Assembly (NCBI GenBank): GCA_023135995.1
Contig: JAGLRY010000157.1
Span: 1-13,704 of the forward strand
Source of the DNA: Candidatus Aminicenantota bacterium
GTDB lineage: Bacteria; Acidobacteriota; Aminicenantia; Aminicenantales; Aminicenantaceae
DNA: 13,704 nt
Direction: 5' to 3'
A model generated the notes under the pieces. That model saw nothing but the letters and a program-made list of their open reading frames with translations. It had not been told where the DNA came from and made no database searches. The position numbers were made by a program, and so were the translations under genes. Shown here piece by piece: positions 1-6,572 of this stretch. How positions within the stretch are numbered: position 1 is the first letter of the stretch; the number at the start of each line of letters is the position of its first letter.

Positions 1-814
1 CGATTTTTGTGCCATCGGGTGACATGGATGGATTTGAGGCCTGTTCCTCAGTGTTTGTCAGGCGCTTTAGATTGGAACCATCGATATCCATGATATAGAT
101 GTCGTAATTACCCGATTTGGGCTCACCATGCATATCTGACGAAAAAATAATCTGCTTACTATCGAATGACCATTCGGGCACCTCATCCAGAGCTCTTGTG
201 AATGTCAATCTCTGTTGGTTTGTGCCATCCACGGCGTTTGCCAGATATATTTCTGGATCGTCCCGGTCTCTGTCCGCCTCAAAGGCCAACCATAATCCGT
301 TGGGCGACCAGGAGTGATAATTGTTGACTCTTTTATGGGGGGTGTCTTGTGTCAGCTGAGTCAAATTATAACCCCAAGTTTCTTTTCCATCGCCGTCTGT
401 GACATTGGTCCGCCAGATCTGAGAGCTGCCACTCCTGCTGGAATTGAAGGCGATCATAGATCCATTTGGAGACCATGCTGGGTTTACATCTCCATCAGGA
501 TGGGTGGTCAACCTAAAGATATTTGATCCGTCCGCATCCATGTAATAAATATCCCGATTGTCATTTTTCTCGGCAGTAAAGGCGATCCTTTTCCCGCACG
601 GCGACCAGCAGGGCATTGATCCGTCCGTCAGTTTTGTTTTGTTTGAGCCATCAGAGTTCATAACATAGATAAAGCTACTACCCTCCTCATACATGACATA
701 TGCGATTTTGGTTTTAGAAAGGTCCGCATGCGTAACAGGTTGAGAAAATAATCCCACCATCAAAAGAACGCCAAATAATGTGGCTGTAAACACGCAGACG
801 AGAAATTTCTTCAT
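1..814 (-). CDS. Exported PD40/TolB-type beta-propeller protein (3' end outside window)
   Basis: The reading frame starts at ATG 814-812 and stays open to the left edge, giving 271 codons with no stop, so the C-terminus is missing. Residues 1-30 form a Sec signal peptide: MKK, a long hydrophobic stretch, then a likely cleavage after T-H-A. The rest is a series of about 45-60 residue units, each with a W-S-P-x-G-x-x-I-A-F type strand (near residues 69, 113, 168, 214 and 262) and a D-G-S-N-x-x-x-L-T turn. These are PD40 (WD40-like) propeller blades as in TolB. Such proteins sit in the periplasm or at the cell surface and bind proteins or glycans; the specific partner cannot be told. A strong ribosome binding site (GGAGGAG) lies about 6 bases before the ATG and fixes the start. 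The gene diverges from the permease at 1094. It could be TolB itself, but no tol-pal neighbour is visible, so a general PD40 protein is safer. Confidence 0.85.
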   Translation of the reverse strand, partial: MKKFLVCVFTATLFGVLLMVGLFSQPVTHADLSKTKIAYVMYEEGSSFIYVMNSDGSNKTKLTDGSMPCWSPCGKRIAFTAEKNDNRDIYYMDADGSNIFRLTTHPDGDVNPAWSPNGSMIAFNSSRSGSSQIWRTNVTDGDGKETWGYNLTQLTQDTPHKRVNNYHSWSPNGLWLAFEADRDRDDPEIYLANAVDGTNQQRLTFTRALDEVPEWSFDSKQIIFSSDMHGEPKSGNYDIYIMDIDGSNLKRLTNTEEQASNPSMSPDGTKI

Positions 815-826
815 GATCACTCCTCC

Positions 827-840
827 AATCAAATTTGATT
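827..840. promoter_or_regulatory. Perfect 14-bp palindrome upstream of the PD40 gene
   Basis: AATCAAATTTGATT reads the same on both strands. It lies directly upstream of the ribosome binding site of the PD40 gene, 13-26 bases from its ATG. A symmetric AT-rich site at this place fits a repressor operator or a site near the transcription start. The binding protein is unknown, and a chance AT-rich palindrome is possible. Confidence 0.35.
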
Positions 841-887
841 GATATTCTAGTCCAGATGGAGCCGTTAGTCTAGCAGGTATTATTTGT

Positions 888-910
888 AAAAAGGTGACAG
901 TCCCCTTTTT
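888..910. repeat. REP-like or terminator-like hairpin in the divergent intergenic region
   Basis: Ten-base arms AAAAAGGTGA and TCCCCTTTTT pair at 9 of 10 positions around a CAG loop. The shape is that of an intrinsic terminator, and a second T run follows at 915-921. However, the genes on both sides point away from it, so there is no obvious transcript to end. The GGTGACAGTCCCC core resembles dispersed palindromes I associate with REP-type repeats in environmental genomes; that link is from memory and untested. Confidence 0.4.
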
Positions 911-1011
911 CACACTTTTTTATGTTCGATAGTGGACAGTGATTGTACGAGTGTAAAACAACTTTCCAATTAAATTTTCTCAAATCCCACAATTTCCCCA
1001 GGAAATGCAGT

Positions 1012-1027
1012 TGGTACATTTTTTGCT
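1012..1027 (+). promoter_or_regulatory. Sigma-54 (-24/-12) promoter of the permease gene
   Basis: TGGTACATTTTTTGCT matches the sigma-54 consensus TGGYACRNNNNTTGCW at every defined position. The GG (1013-1014) and GC (1025-1026) elements are separated by exactly 10 bases. Transcription would begin near 1038, leaving a leader of about 56 bases before the ATG at 1094. Sigma-54 promoters need an AAA+ activator, so the permease is probably induced by a two-component or similar signal. No activator gene lies in the window. Confidence 0.75.
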
Positions 1028-1093
1028 TGATAGATGTGATACAACGGGTGAAGAGTGAATTCGCTGTAATTTGAGGAATTTGGGAGACCAATC

Positions 1094-3526
1094 ATGATAA
1101 GGAACTACCTGAAATTAACTCTAAGAAACCTGAAAAAACACAAGGGATATTCCTTTATCAACATAGCCGGCCTTGCCATAGGAATGGCCTGCTGCATCCT
1201 GATCCTTCTCTATGTGGCGGATGAGCTGAGCTATGACAACTATCATGAGAATGTGAATCGCATCTATCGCGTTGGCGCCATCAGCTCGATCGGCACAACA
1301 ACTCGCCACTATGCGACTGTTCCTCCCGCTCTCGCTCCTGAGTTAGTCGATGCTATCCCTGAAATCGAATCTGCTGCCAGAATTTTTGATTCCTTCGAGC
1401 TCCAGGGCCGCCTCGATGACCAAAACATCAGGATCCCGGATGTGTTCTTTATGGATCCAACAGTTTTCGACATTTTTACTTATGAATTCATTGCAGGGGA
1501 TAGGGAAACAGTTTTTGCAAATCCTGACTCACTCGTCATCACCCAAGAGACCGCCCGGCGCCTCTTCAGCGAAGCCGACCCCATTGGCAAGGCCATCACA
1601 ATGCCACCCGATCGATCGATCCAGATCACAGGCGTCATCAAAAACGTTCCCGAAAACTCCCATTTCCTCTTTAATGGGATCGTCCCTACCACATTTCTCA
1701 GAGATCAAGAAGGCCGCCCCCACCCCGTGCTAACTGCGCCTTATTTCTGCGAGGTGTATGCCTACATTCTGCTCAATGAAGATGCTAACCCCAGAGACAT
1801 CGAAAAAAAGATCATGGCTACGCATGAAGCCAAATGGGGAGAGATGTTCAAACAGAGAGGGACCACCCGGCAATACCCCCTCATGAGGTTGAAAGATATC
1901 CATCTCCGATCGACCGACGAATATGAGATCGGAATCCCTGGGGATATCAACAACATCTATTTGTTCTCGGGTATCGCTCTTCTGGTATTGATCATCGCTT
2001 GTTCTAACTTCATCAATCTCTCTACGGCTCGATCGGCAGGGCGAGCCCGCGAAGTCGGAATTCGAAAGGTTTTTGGCTCGAACAAGAATCAACTCATCTG
2101 GCAATTCCTGAGCGAGTCCATTGCTGTCTCCCTCATCAGCCTCTTTCTCGGAATCGCATTGGTCATGACTGTTCTCCCTCTTTTTAACAACTTATCCGGC
2201 AAGCAATTTGAACCGACCCAGCTCTTGAAATTGCCGGCCCTCCTCGGCTTTTTGGGGATCATTATCCTCACAGGATTTATCGCCGGCAGTTTTCCCGCTT
2301 TTATCCTCTCAACATTCCAGCCCGTGATGGTCTTGAAAGGCAGGTTCAGCTCGGCCTCCAAAAACACCTCGTTACGAAAAATACTGGTCATTGTTCAATT
2401 TGCCATCTCGATATTCATGATCGTGGGCATCCTGACCATGATCAGACAACTGGATTACATGAAAAATAAGGACCTGGGATTTAAAAAAGAGCAACTTCTC
2501 GTGGCTCAATTCTTCGGCAACCGCCGCAATGATGAGAACGCCCAAAGATTCGATGCTCTCAAAGACCGGATCCTAAAAAATCCCAACATCACGTCTCTCT
2601 CGTTTTCAGCCAATATCCCGGGAGGTGAATTGGGATATGATGCTTATCTACCCGAGGGACGGAGCGACGATGAAACCGTGAGAGCCAGAAACTACTGGGT
2701 GGATTTTGACTTTGTCAAAACCTATGGGATGGAGATAGTAATGGGAAGAGACTTTTCCCGAGAATTTTCGACAGACGCCGGAGAGGCGGTCATCATCAAT
2801 GAGAAGATGGCACAAAGCCTCGGATGGGGCGACGACTGCCTCGGGAAGCGAATTTACAACATCGCACGAGATAACCGCCTGGGCAGGATCGTCGGGGTCG
2901 TCAAGGATTTTCACAGCGGAAGCATGAAGCTGGAGATCAGTCCTGTCATCCTTAGCTGCGAGCCCCAGTTCTTCGCTTTTGTCAATGCACGGATCCTACC
3001 GGTGAATGTTCCCTCCACTTTGAGCTTTTTGGAAAATACATTAAGAGAGGTCAGTCAACAGGTGTTTCCTGACAGAGAATTCACGTTTGATTATCATTTT
3101 GTGGATGATGATTTTAGGAATAAGTATGCAGAAGAAGAAAAGGTCCGGGAGGTTTATATCATCTTTGGAGCGCTCGCCGTTTTTATCGCCTGCTTGGGCC
3201 TATTCGGGCTGGCCTCCTTTATTTTGGAGCAGCGCACCAAGGAAATCGGGGTCCGTAAGGTGCTCGGTGCCTCGGTGAACAATATCATTTTCTTGCTCTC
3301 TAAAGAGTTTGCCAAGCTGGTCCTGATCGCCAATATCGTAGCCTGGCCATTCGCTTTTTATGCCATGAACCGATGGCTGGGGAATTTTGCCTATCGCATC
3401 GGTATAGGCTGGGATATCTTTGTTTTTTCGGGTATCCTCGCCATTGTCATCGCCCTGTTTACCGTGTTCTTTCACTCGGTCAGAGCTGCCTTATCTAATC
3501 CGGCTACCGCCCTCCGCTATGAATAA
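1094..3526 (+). CDS. MacB-PCD/FtsX-family ABC transporter permease (810 aa)
   Basis: This is an integral inner-membrane permease of the MacB/FtsX type, which works with a separate ATPase to move substrates or transmit force to the periplasm rather than forming a classic channel. It has a duplicated layout: TM1 (about 21-43), a first periplasmic MacB-PCD domain (about 45-280), three TMs (about 285-308, 340-363, 380-405), then TM5 (about 428-450), a second periplasmic domain (about 455-680) and three final TMs (about 686-710, 738-757, 774-795). Both cytoplasmic loops after an FtsX TM carry the family signature R-E-V-G-I-R-K-V-F-G (319-328) and K-E-I-G-V-R-K-V-L-G (716-725). The length fits the 790-820 residue double-FtsX group common in Bacteroidota and Acidobacteriota. 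The start follows a GGGAGA ribosome site and lies downstream of a sigma-54 promoter. No ATPase gene is adjacent, so the partner must be elsewhere. It converges with vapC, with 9 bases between the two stops. Confidence 0.92.
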   Translation: MIRNYLKLTLRNLKKHKGYSFINIAGLAIGMACCILILLYVADELSYDNYHENVNRIYRVGAISSIGTTTRHYATVPPALAPELVDAIPEIESAARIFDSFELQGRLDDQNIRIPDVFFMDPTVFDIFTYEFIAGDRETVFANPDSLVITQETARRLFSEADPIGKAITMPPDRSIQITGVIKNVPENSHFLFNGIVPTTFLRDQEGRPHPVLTAPYFCEVYAYILLNEDANPRDIEKKIMATHEAKWGEMFKQRGTTRQYPLMRLKDIHLRSTDEYEIGIPGDINNIYLFSGIALLVLIIACSNFINLSTARSAGRAREVGIRKVFGSNKNQLIWQFLSESIAVSLISLFLGIALVMTVLPLFNNLSGKQFEPTQLLKLPALLGFLGIIILTGFIAGSFPAFILSTFQPVMVLKGRFSSASKNTSLRKILVIVQFAISIFMIVGILTMIRQLDYMKNKDLGFKKEQLLVAQFFGNRRNDENAQRFDALKDRILKNPNITSLSFSANIPGGELGYDAYLPEGRSDDETVRARNYWVDFDFVKTYGMEIVMGRDFSREFSTDAGEAVIINEKMAQSLGWGDDCLGKRIYNIARDNRLGRIVGVVKDFHSGSMKLEISPVILSCEPQFFAFVNARILPVNVPSTLSFLENTLREVSQQVFPDREFTFDYHFVDDDFRNKYAEEEKVREVYIIFGALAVFIACLGLFGLASFILEQRTKEIGVRKVLGASVNNIIFLLSKEFAKLVLIANIVAWPFAFYAMNRWLGNFAYRIGIGWDIFVFSGILAIVIALFTVFFHSVRAALSNPATALRYE

Positions 3527-3535
3527 AACCTGTAG

Positions 3536-3940
3536 CTATTCACTACTCACAACCGAAAATCCCATTTCTTCAAAATGCCTGTCGAATGCAAAAGCTAAAG
3601 AAATGTCATAAGATTCCATGATCTCAAAGCTGAGACAATCCACCAAACTGATATCGCTCTGTCCTTGTAGGAAAAGCCGCTGGACCGCCCGCGCATACCA
3701 CTCCTTATCTGTCCATATGATTTCAAGCAGAGGGAGGATCTTTGTATTAAAATCTCGGACCGAATCGAGACCAATCCGTCGGTGTAACAGCGCCGTTGTC
3801 TCTACCAACACAAAAGAACTCGCGTACAGCTTAGCTTTGTTCTGTGCAAAACGGTCAAAACTCTTCCTTGCTCGAGAATGCATAGAATCATTCTTAACAA
3901 GAAGAGCGAAGATCCCGGACGTATCCACAAATACTTTCAT
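3536..3940 (-). CDS. vapC: VapC-type PIN-domain toxin ribonuclease (134 aa)
   Basis: This is a single PIN domain, the metal-dependent endoribonuclease fold of VapC toxins, which usually cleave tRNA or rRNA. The four acidic metal-binding positions are visible: D6 in the N-terminal V-D-T-S-G strand, E47 in V-L-V-E-T-T, D101 in S-L-V-D-C-L-S-F and D120 in A-F-A-F-D-R-H-F. The length (134 residues) is standard for VapC and all catalytic residues are kept, so the toxin is probably active. Its ATG overlaps the antitoxin stop in an ATGA junction, so the two are translationally coupled with the antitoxin first. The RNA target cannot be read from the sequence. The adjacent tRNA-Leu is noted only as context. 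Confidence 0.92.
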   Translation of the reverse strand: MKVFVDTSGIFALLVKNDSMHSRARKSFDRFAQNKAKLYASSFVLVETTALLHRRIGLDSVRDFNTKILPLLEIIWTDKEWYARAVQRLFLQGQSDISLVDCLSFEIMESYDISLAFAFDRHFEEMGFSVVSSE

Positions 3941-4182
3941 GATTTATAATCCTCGTCCAAATATTTATCATGCTCGACAGAGATATCGTCTTTATCCGCT
4001 TGATACTTTCCCACGACTGAACTCGCCTGTACATATAAACTGGACCTGTCTACTTTACCGGATAAAAGGAACTGGTCTATGGCACTTCTGATCAAAGACG
4101 CAATGGATTCGTGGTTTTTCATAGAAATTTCCCTTAGCCTTTCAGCTTGCTCCTCAGTGAGCTGAATCTGAGTCCTCACCAT
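3937..4182 (-). CDS. vapB: VapB-type ribbon-helix-helix antitoxin (81 aa)
   Basis: Residues 1-42 look like a ribbon-helix-helix (CopG/Arc-like) DNA-binding domain: a short strand V-R-T-Q-I-Q-L-T followed by two helices with E-E-Q-A-E-R-L and S-I-A-S-L-I-R-S-A-I. The C-terminal part (about 50-81), with V-V-G-K-Y and D-I-S-V-E-H-D-K-Y-L, is the usual toxin-wrapping tail of antitoxins paired with PIN toxins. The protein should neutralise VapC and, with it, repress its own operon. The start at 4182 is preceded by GGAGG about 7 bases upstream. A strong inverted repeat that overlaps a consensus -10 box lies just upstream and is the likely operator. Confidence 0.9.
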   Translation of the reverse strand: MVRTQIQLTEEQAERLREISMKNHESIASLIRSAIDQFLLSGKVDRSSLYVQASSVVGKYQADKDDISVEHDKYLDEDYKS

Positions 4183-4194
4183 TTTTGCCTCCGT

Positions 4195-4228
4195 GTAATC
4201 ATGATGTAATATTATACATTATGATTAC
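4195..4228 (-). promoter_or_regulatory. vapBC operator with embedded -10 box
   Basis: The 14-base arms 4195-4208 (GTAATCATGATGTA) and 4215-4228 (TACATTATGATTAC) are inverted repeats matching at 13 of 14 positions around a 6-base centre. Read on the minus strand, the centre contains a perfect TATAAT (4211-4216), so a bound VapB dimer pair would cover the -10 element. No good -35 is found at 17 bases; a TTGACT farther upstream is 27 bases away. The repeat ends 12 bases before the antitoxin ATG. Confidence 0.7.
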
Positions 4229-4300
4229 AGATTCAGCACGTGAAGTCAAGTTTTATGATGGCTCTTTAAGAATGACGACTTGAGTTGGCTGGCCTTCTCA

Positions 4301-4329
4301 TTGAAAAAAATCAGGAAATCCTTTATAGT
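4301..4329 (+). promoter_or_regulatory. Sigma-70 promoter of the tRNA-Leu gene
   Basis: TTGAAA (4301-4306) and TATAGT (4324-4329) are separated by 17 bases. The predicted start, about 4336, lies a few bases before the mature 5' end of the tRNA at 4343, as expected for a monocistronic tRNA transcript. Confidence 0.6.
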
Positions 4330-4342
4330 TTTCTATCGACCT

Positions 4343-4431
4343 GCCGGAGTGGCGAAATTGGTAGACGCGCTGGACTCAAAATCCAGTTCACTTCACGGTG
4401 AGTGTGGGTTCGACTCCCTCCTCCGGCACCA
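4343..4431 (+). tRNA. tRNA-Leu (anticodon CAA) with encoded CCA
   Basis: The acceptor stem GCCGGAG (4343-4349) pairs perfectly with CTCCGGC (4421-4427), followed by discriminator A and an encoded CCA (4429-4431). The anticodon stem CTGGA/TCCAG encloses the loop CTCAAAA, giving anticodon CAA (4377-4379), which reads UUG leucine codons. The long variable arm (about 4388-4404) is a class II feature expected for leucine. The T loop GGTTCGACTCC is canonical. Nothing suggests a pseudogene. Confidence 0.97.
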
Positions 4432-4514
4432 TGTTTCCTCTGTAACTGCCTGGTTTTAAACAGGTTCGCGATTTTACTTCTGATACCATTTTACCAACGC
4501 TTTTAATAATTTTT

Positions 4515-4528
4515 TGGCACGGATTTGC
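4515..4528 (+). promoter_or_regulatory. Near-match to a sigma-54 promoter upstream of the cytochrome gene
   Basis: TGGCACGGATTTGC has both sigma-54 half sites, TGGCAC and TTGC, but only 9 bases lie between GG and GC instead of the usual 10. It is about 100 bases upstream of the cytochrome ATG. Because the spacing is strongly conserved, this may be non-functional or accidental. Apart from this and a weak 4-bp-stem hairpin just after the tRNA (near 4450), nothing else stands out in 4432-4628. Confidence 0.2.
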
Positions 4529-4628
4529 GTGTGTTTTTCCCTGATTTCCTGCAGGATTTCAATATAATAATGTCAGCAAATATGCGTGTCAGGAACCGCA
4601 GTCACATACTTGATAGAGGAGGGGAAAC

Positions 4629-5801
4629 ATGAAAAAGACGATGCATGGAATACTGGGAGGAGCAATCTGCATAATGCTCCTTGCTGGTGTCGCAATGGCT
4701 GACGACGATTGTATTGATTGTCACAACAAGATTTCTCCCGGCCAGGTTAAAGACTGGTCCGTCAGCCTGCATGCTGAGAACGATGTCACCTGTTCCACCT
4801 GTCACGGGGAGAAGCACGAATCCGCCGATGACTACAAACTGGCCCAACTGCCTGACGAACATGTGTGCGCCGAGTGCCATGAAGAGAGATTCGAACAATT
4901 TTCCAAAGGCAAACACAATTTCGGTTGGACTTCTCTCAACGCCCTGCCGGCCACTCATTTTGCCCCTGATGAACTGATCGAGGGGGGCCGGGGTTGTGGC
5001 GGCTGTCATAACATGGGGATCAAGACCGAAGAACAGAAAAAGGAACTGCGCGACAAGGGATACCGCTATCAGAATAACTCGTGTGACGAATGTCATGCCC
5101 GCCACAGCTTCTCCCGCAAGGAAGCCCTGAATCCGCGCGCCTGTCAGCAGTGTCACATGGGTTACGACCACCCCCAGTGGGAGATGTGGTCAAGCTCCAA
5201 GCATGGGGAGCGCTTCTTTGCTAAGGAGCAGGGCTACCTGCCTAAGGATGCTGCAGCTCCTGCCTGCCAGGACTGCCATATGCCGGATGGAGACCATGAG
5301 AATCACACGGCATGGGGTTTTCTCGGTGTCCGGCTTCCTCTACCGGAGGATAAACAGGCTGCAGCCGACAGGGTGACCATCCTCAAGGCACTGGGCGTGC
5401 TCAATCCGGAAACCGGCGAGCCCACCCCTATCCTCGATGCGGTCAAGGCTGTGGATATGGCCCGGCTCGACCAGGAATCCTGGGAGAAAGAGCGTGAAAA
5501 GATGATCAATACCTGTTCACAGTGCCATTCTGAGAAATACGTCAGAGAACAGCTCGAGATGGGAGACTCCATTATGCAGAAATCTGACCGGTTGATGGCC
5601 GAGGCGATAGAGACCGTGGCTGCCCTTTACAAGAACGGCATCATTAAGAAGCCGGAAGGATATCCCTTCAACTATCCGCTGCTTCTGACCTTTATGCACA
5701 CCAACGGTGCCCCTTGGAATGAAAAGCTGGATGATCTCTCCTATATCGATCAGGTTCTGGTTCAGATGTACATGAAACACCGAATGCGCGCCCAGCACTA
5801 A
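4629..5801 (+). CDS. Periplasmic octaheme cytochrome c, hydroxylamine oxidoreductase-like (390 aa)
   Basis: Residues 1-24 are a Sec signal peptide ending A-M-A before D-D-D, so the protein is exported to the periplasm, where haem is attached. Eight C-x-x-C-H haem sites begin at C28, C55, C80, C123, C152, C172, C213 and C296. Their spacing, the W-S-S-S-K-H-G segment (187-193) and the region after haem 7 (H-x-x-H-T-A-W-G-F-L-G-V-R-L-P) match the octaheme hydroxylamine oxidoreductase (HAO)-like family. Members either oxidise hydroxylamine or, in non-ammonia-oxidising anaerobes, are thought to reduce nitrite or hydroxylamine. The protein stops at M-K-H-R-M-R-A-Q-H, shortly after the post-haem-8 helices. 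It therefore lacks the C-terminal segment that in classical HAO holds the tyrosine cross-linked to the catalytic haem, so oxidative HAO activity is unlikely. No cycX-type anchor gene adjoins. The start follows GAGGAGGGG. Substrate and partner remain unknown. Confidence 0.85.
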   Translation: MKKTMHGILGGAICIMLLAGVAMADDDCIDCHNKISPGQVKDWSVSLHAENDVTCSTCHGEKHESADDYKLAQLPDEHVCAECHEERFEQFSKGKHNFGWTSLNALPATHFAPDELIEGGRGCGGCHNMGIKTEEQKKELRDKGYRYQNNSCDECHARHSFSRKEALNPRACQQCHMGYDHPQWEMWSSSKHGERFFAKEQGYLPKDAAAPACQDCHMPDGDHENHTAWGFLGVRLPLPEDKQAAADRVTILKALGVLNPETGEPTPILDAVKAVDMARLDQESWEKEREKMINTCSQCHSEKYVREQLEMGDSIMQKSDRLMAEAIETVAALYKNGIIKKPEGYPFNYPLLLTFMHTNGAPWNEKLDDLSYIDQVLVQMYMKHRMRAQH

Positions 5802-5815
5802 GATAAGCCCTGGCC

Positions 5816-5847
5816 GGAAACATATCCTTAGCGCCATAGGTGTTTCC
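5816..5847 (+). terminator. Possible hairpin terminator after the cytochrome gene
   Basis: GGAAACA (5816-5822) and TGTTTCC (5841-5847) form a perfect 7-bp stem with an inner CC/GG pairing and a loop of about 18 bases, 15 bases after the cytochrome stop. No T run follows, so a classical intrinsic terminator is not supported. It may instead protect the mRNA 3' end. Confidence 0.3.
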
Positions 5848-6014
5848 AGGTGTGTTGGTCCAGTAAAAGCATTTTCCTGCTTCGAAGTTTCCGACTCTTC
5901 CGATAGTTCGCCGATGGCTTTTCCTTGGTCGTTCAGAGCGTGAGTGAGCAGAGCAGGAAATCCCCAAACTTTCTCCCAAATCGTGATTTTATTTAAGGAG
6001 AAATAAAAAACAGC
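5848..6014. other. Intergenic stretch between the cytochrome and DUF134 genes
   Basis: No gene is supported here on either strand. A 9-bp inverted repeat, TTTCCTGCT (5873-5881) and AGCAGGAAA (5952-5960), brackets about 70 bases that could fold as one structured unit. No known riboswitch or RNA family was recognised. Confidence 0.3.
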
Positions 6015-6043
6015 TTGCATATTGCACATATGTGCGTTATAAA
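6015..6043 (+). promoter_or_regulatory. Sigma-70 promoter with a palindromic operator in its spacer
   Basis: TTGCAT (6015-6020) and TATAAA (6038-6043) are separated by exactly 17 bases. The spacer contains the perfect 12-bp palindrome GCACATATGTGC (6024-6035). Transcription would start near 6050, just before the AGAGGA ribosome site of the DUF134 gene. A regulator bound to the palindrome would sit between -35 and -10 and block or remodel polymerase. The DUF134 protein encoded first in the operon is the natural candidate, which is an inference. Confidence 0.6.
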
Positions 6044-6062
6044 AATAACAGAGGATAAAAAT

Positions 6063-6572
6063 ATGCCGCGCTTGAAAAAGGATAAAATAGTCCACAGCCC
6101 TCCTCTATTTGCCTTATATAAACCAGTAGGGATCATGCGAAGCTCTCTCCAACGGCTTTGCCTCACGCTGGATGAATACGAAGCTATCAGGCTGGCGGAT
6201 TACCTGGGAATGGATCATGCGGAGGCAGCGTTGGAAATGGAAATTTCCCGTTCCACTTTTTCCCGTCTCATTGAGAAGGCACGTCAAAAAACTGCTCGAT
6301 TTCTCATCGAGGGTAAAGAGCTCTGCATTGAAGGGGGAAAGATTCATTTTCGGGACAACATAATCCGGTGTTTTGATTGTGGCCATATGTTCAATATTGA
6401 CATGGGAAAAGCCGTCTCTCAATGTCCGCAATGTCACTCTGAGAACCTGCTGAATCTGGCCGGTGGATTTGGACATGGCCGATGTTGTGCAGAAAGGGCG
6501 GCCCAAGAAAAGAATGAAGTGCACAGTCAAAAAATCAATCGAAACAAGAACCGGTCAGAGAGAAAAGAATGA
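6063..6572 (+). CDS. DUF134-family DNA-binding regulator with zinc ribbon (169 aa)
   Basis: The ATG at 6063 is chosen because it gives the family's characteristic M-P-R start, has AGAGGA 8 bases upstream and lies downstream of a good promoter. An in-frame ATG at 6015 would lie inside that promoter. Residues about 34-85 (T-L-D-E-Y-E-A-I-R-L-A-D through A-R-Q-K-T-A-R-F-L) form the sigma-70 region 4-like helix-turn-helix typical of DUF134 (PF02001). A C-terminal zinc ribbon follows, with C103-x-x-C106 and C121-x-x-C124, and then a polar lysine/arginine-rich tail with a C-C pair at 141-142. Family members are found mainly in anaerobes, next to MinD-like and NifX/NifB-like genes, and are treated as transcription regulators of those clusters. 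The gene overlaps the following ATPase by 4 bases (ATGA), so this protein probably controls its own operon, perhaps sensing metal through the cysteines. Confidence 0.9.
   Translation: MPRLKKDKIVHSPPLFALYKPVGIMRSSLQRLCLTLDEYEAIRLADYLGMDHAEAALEMEISRSTFSRLIEKARQKTARFLIEGKELCIEGGKIHFRDNIIRCFDCGHMFNIDMGKAVSQCPQCHSENLLNLAGGFGHGRCCAERAAQEKNEVHSQKINRNKNRSERKE

Noticed and set aside
870..1091. 73-codon minus-strand frame in the divergent intergenic region
   Set aside because: It spans the REP-like hairpin and the sigma-54 promoter, has no recognisable domain and no convincing ribosome site.
4343..4431. tRNA-Leu as an integration site for a genomic island containing vapBC
   Set aside because: No integrase gene and no second copy of the tRNA 3' end are visible in the window.
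4602..5171. Long minus-strand frame opposite the cytochrome gene
   Set aside because: It is antisense to a clear octaheme cytochrome with signal peptide and eight haem motifs; such open antisense frames are common.
5802..5940. Frameshifted remnant of a longer HAO C-terminus
   Set aside because: None of the three plus-strand frames after the stop resembles an HAO C-terminal segment.
6015..6062. Earlier in-frame start for the DUF134 protein
   Set aside because: This start falls on the -35 box, has no ribosome site, and adds residues before the family-typical M-P-R start.
5517..6095. 192-codon minus-strand frame across the cytochrome 3' end and the intergenic region
   Set aside because: It covers the DUF134 promoter and overlaps coding sequence on the other strand, and its protein shows no domain.
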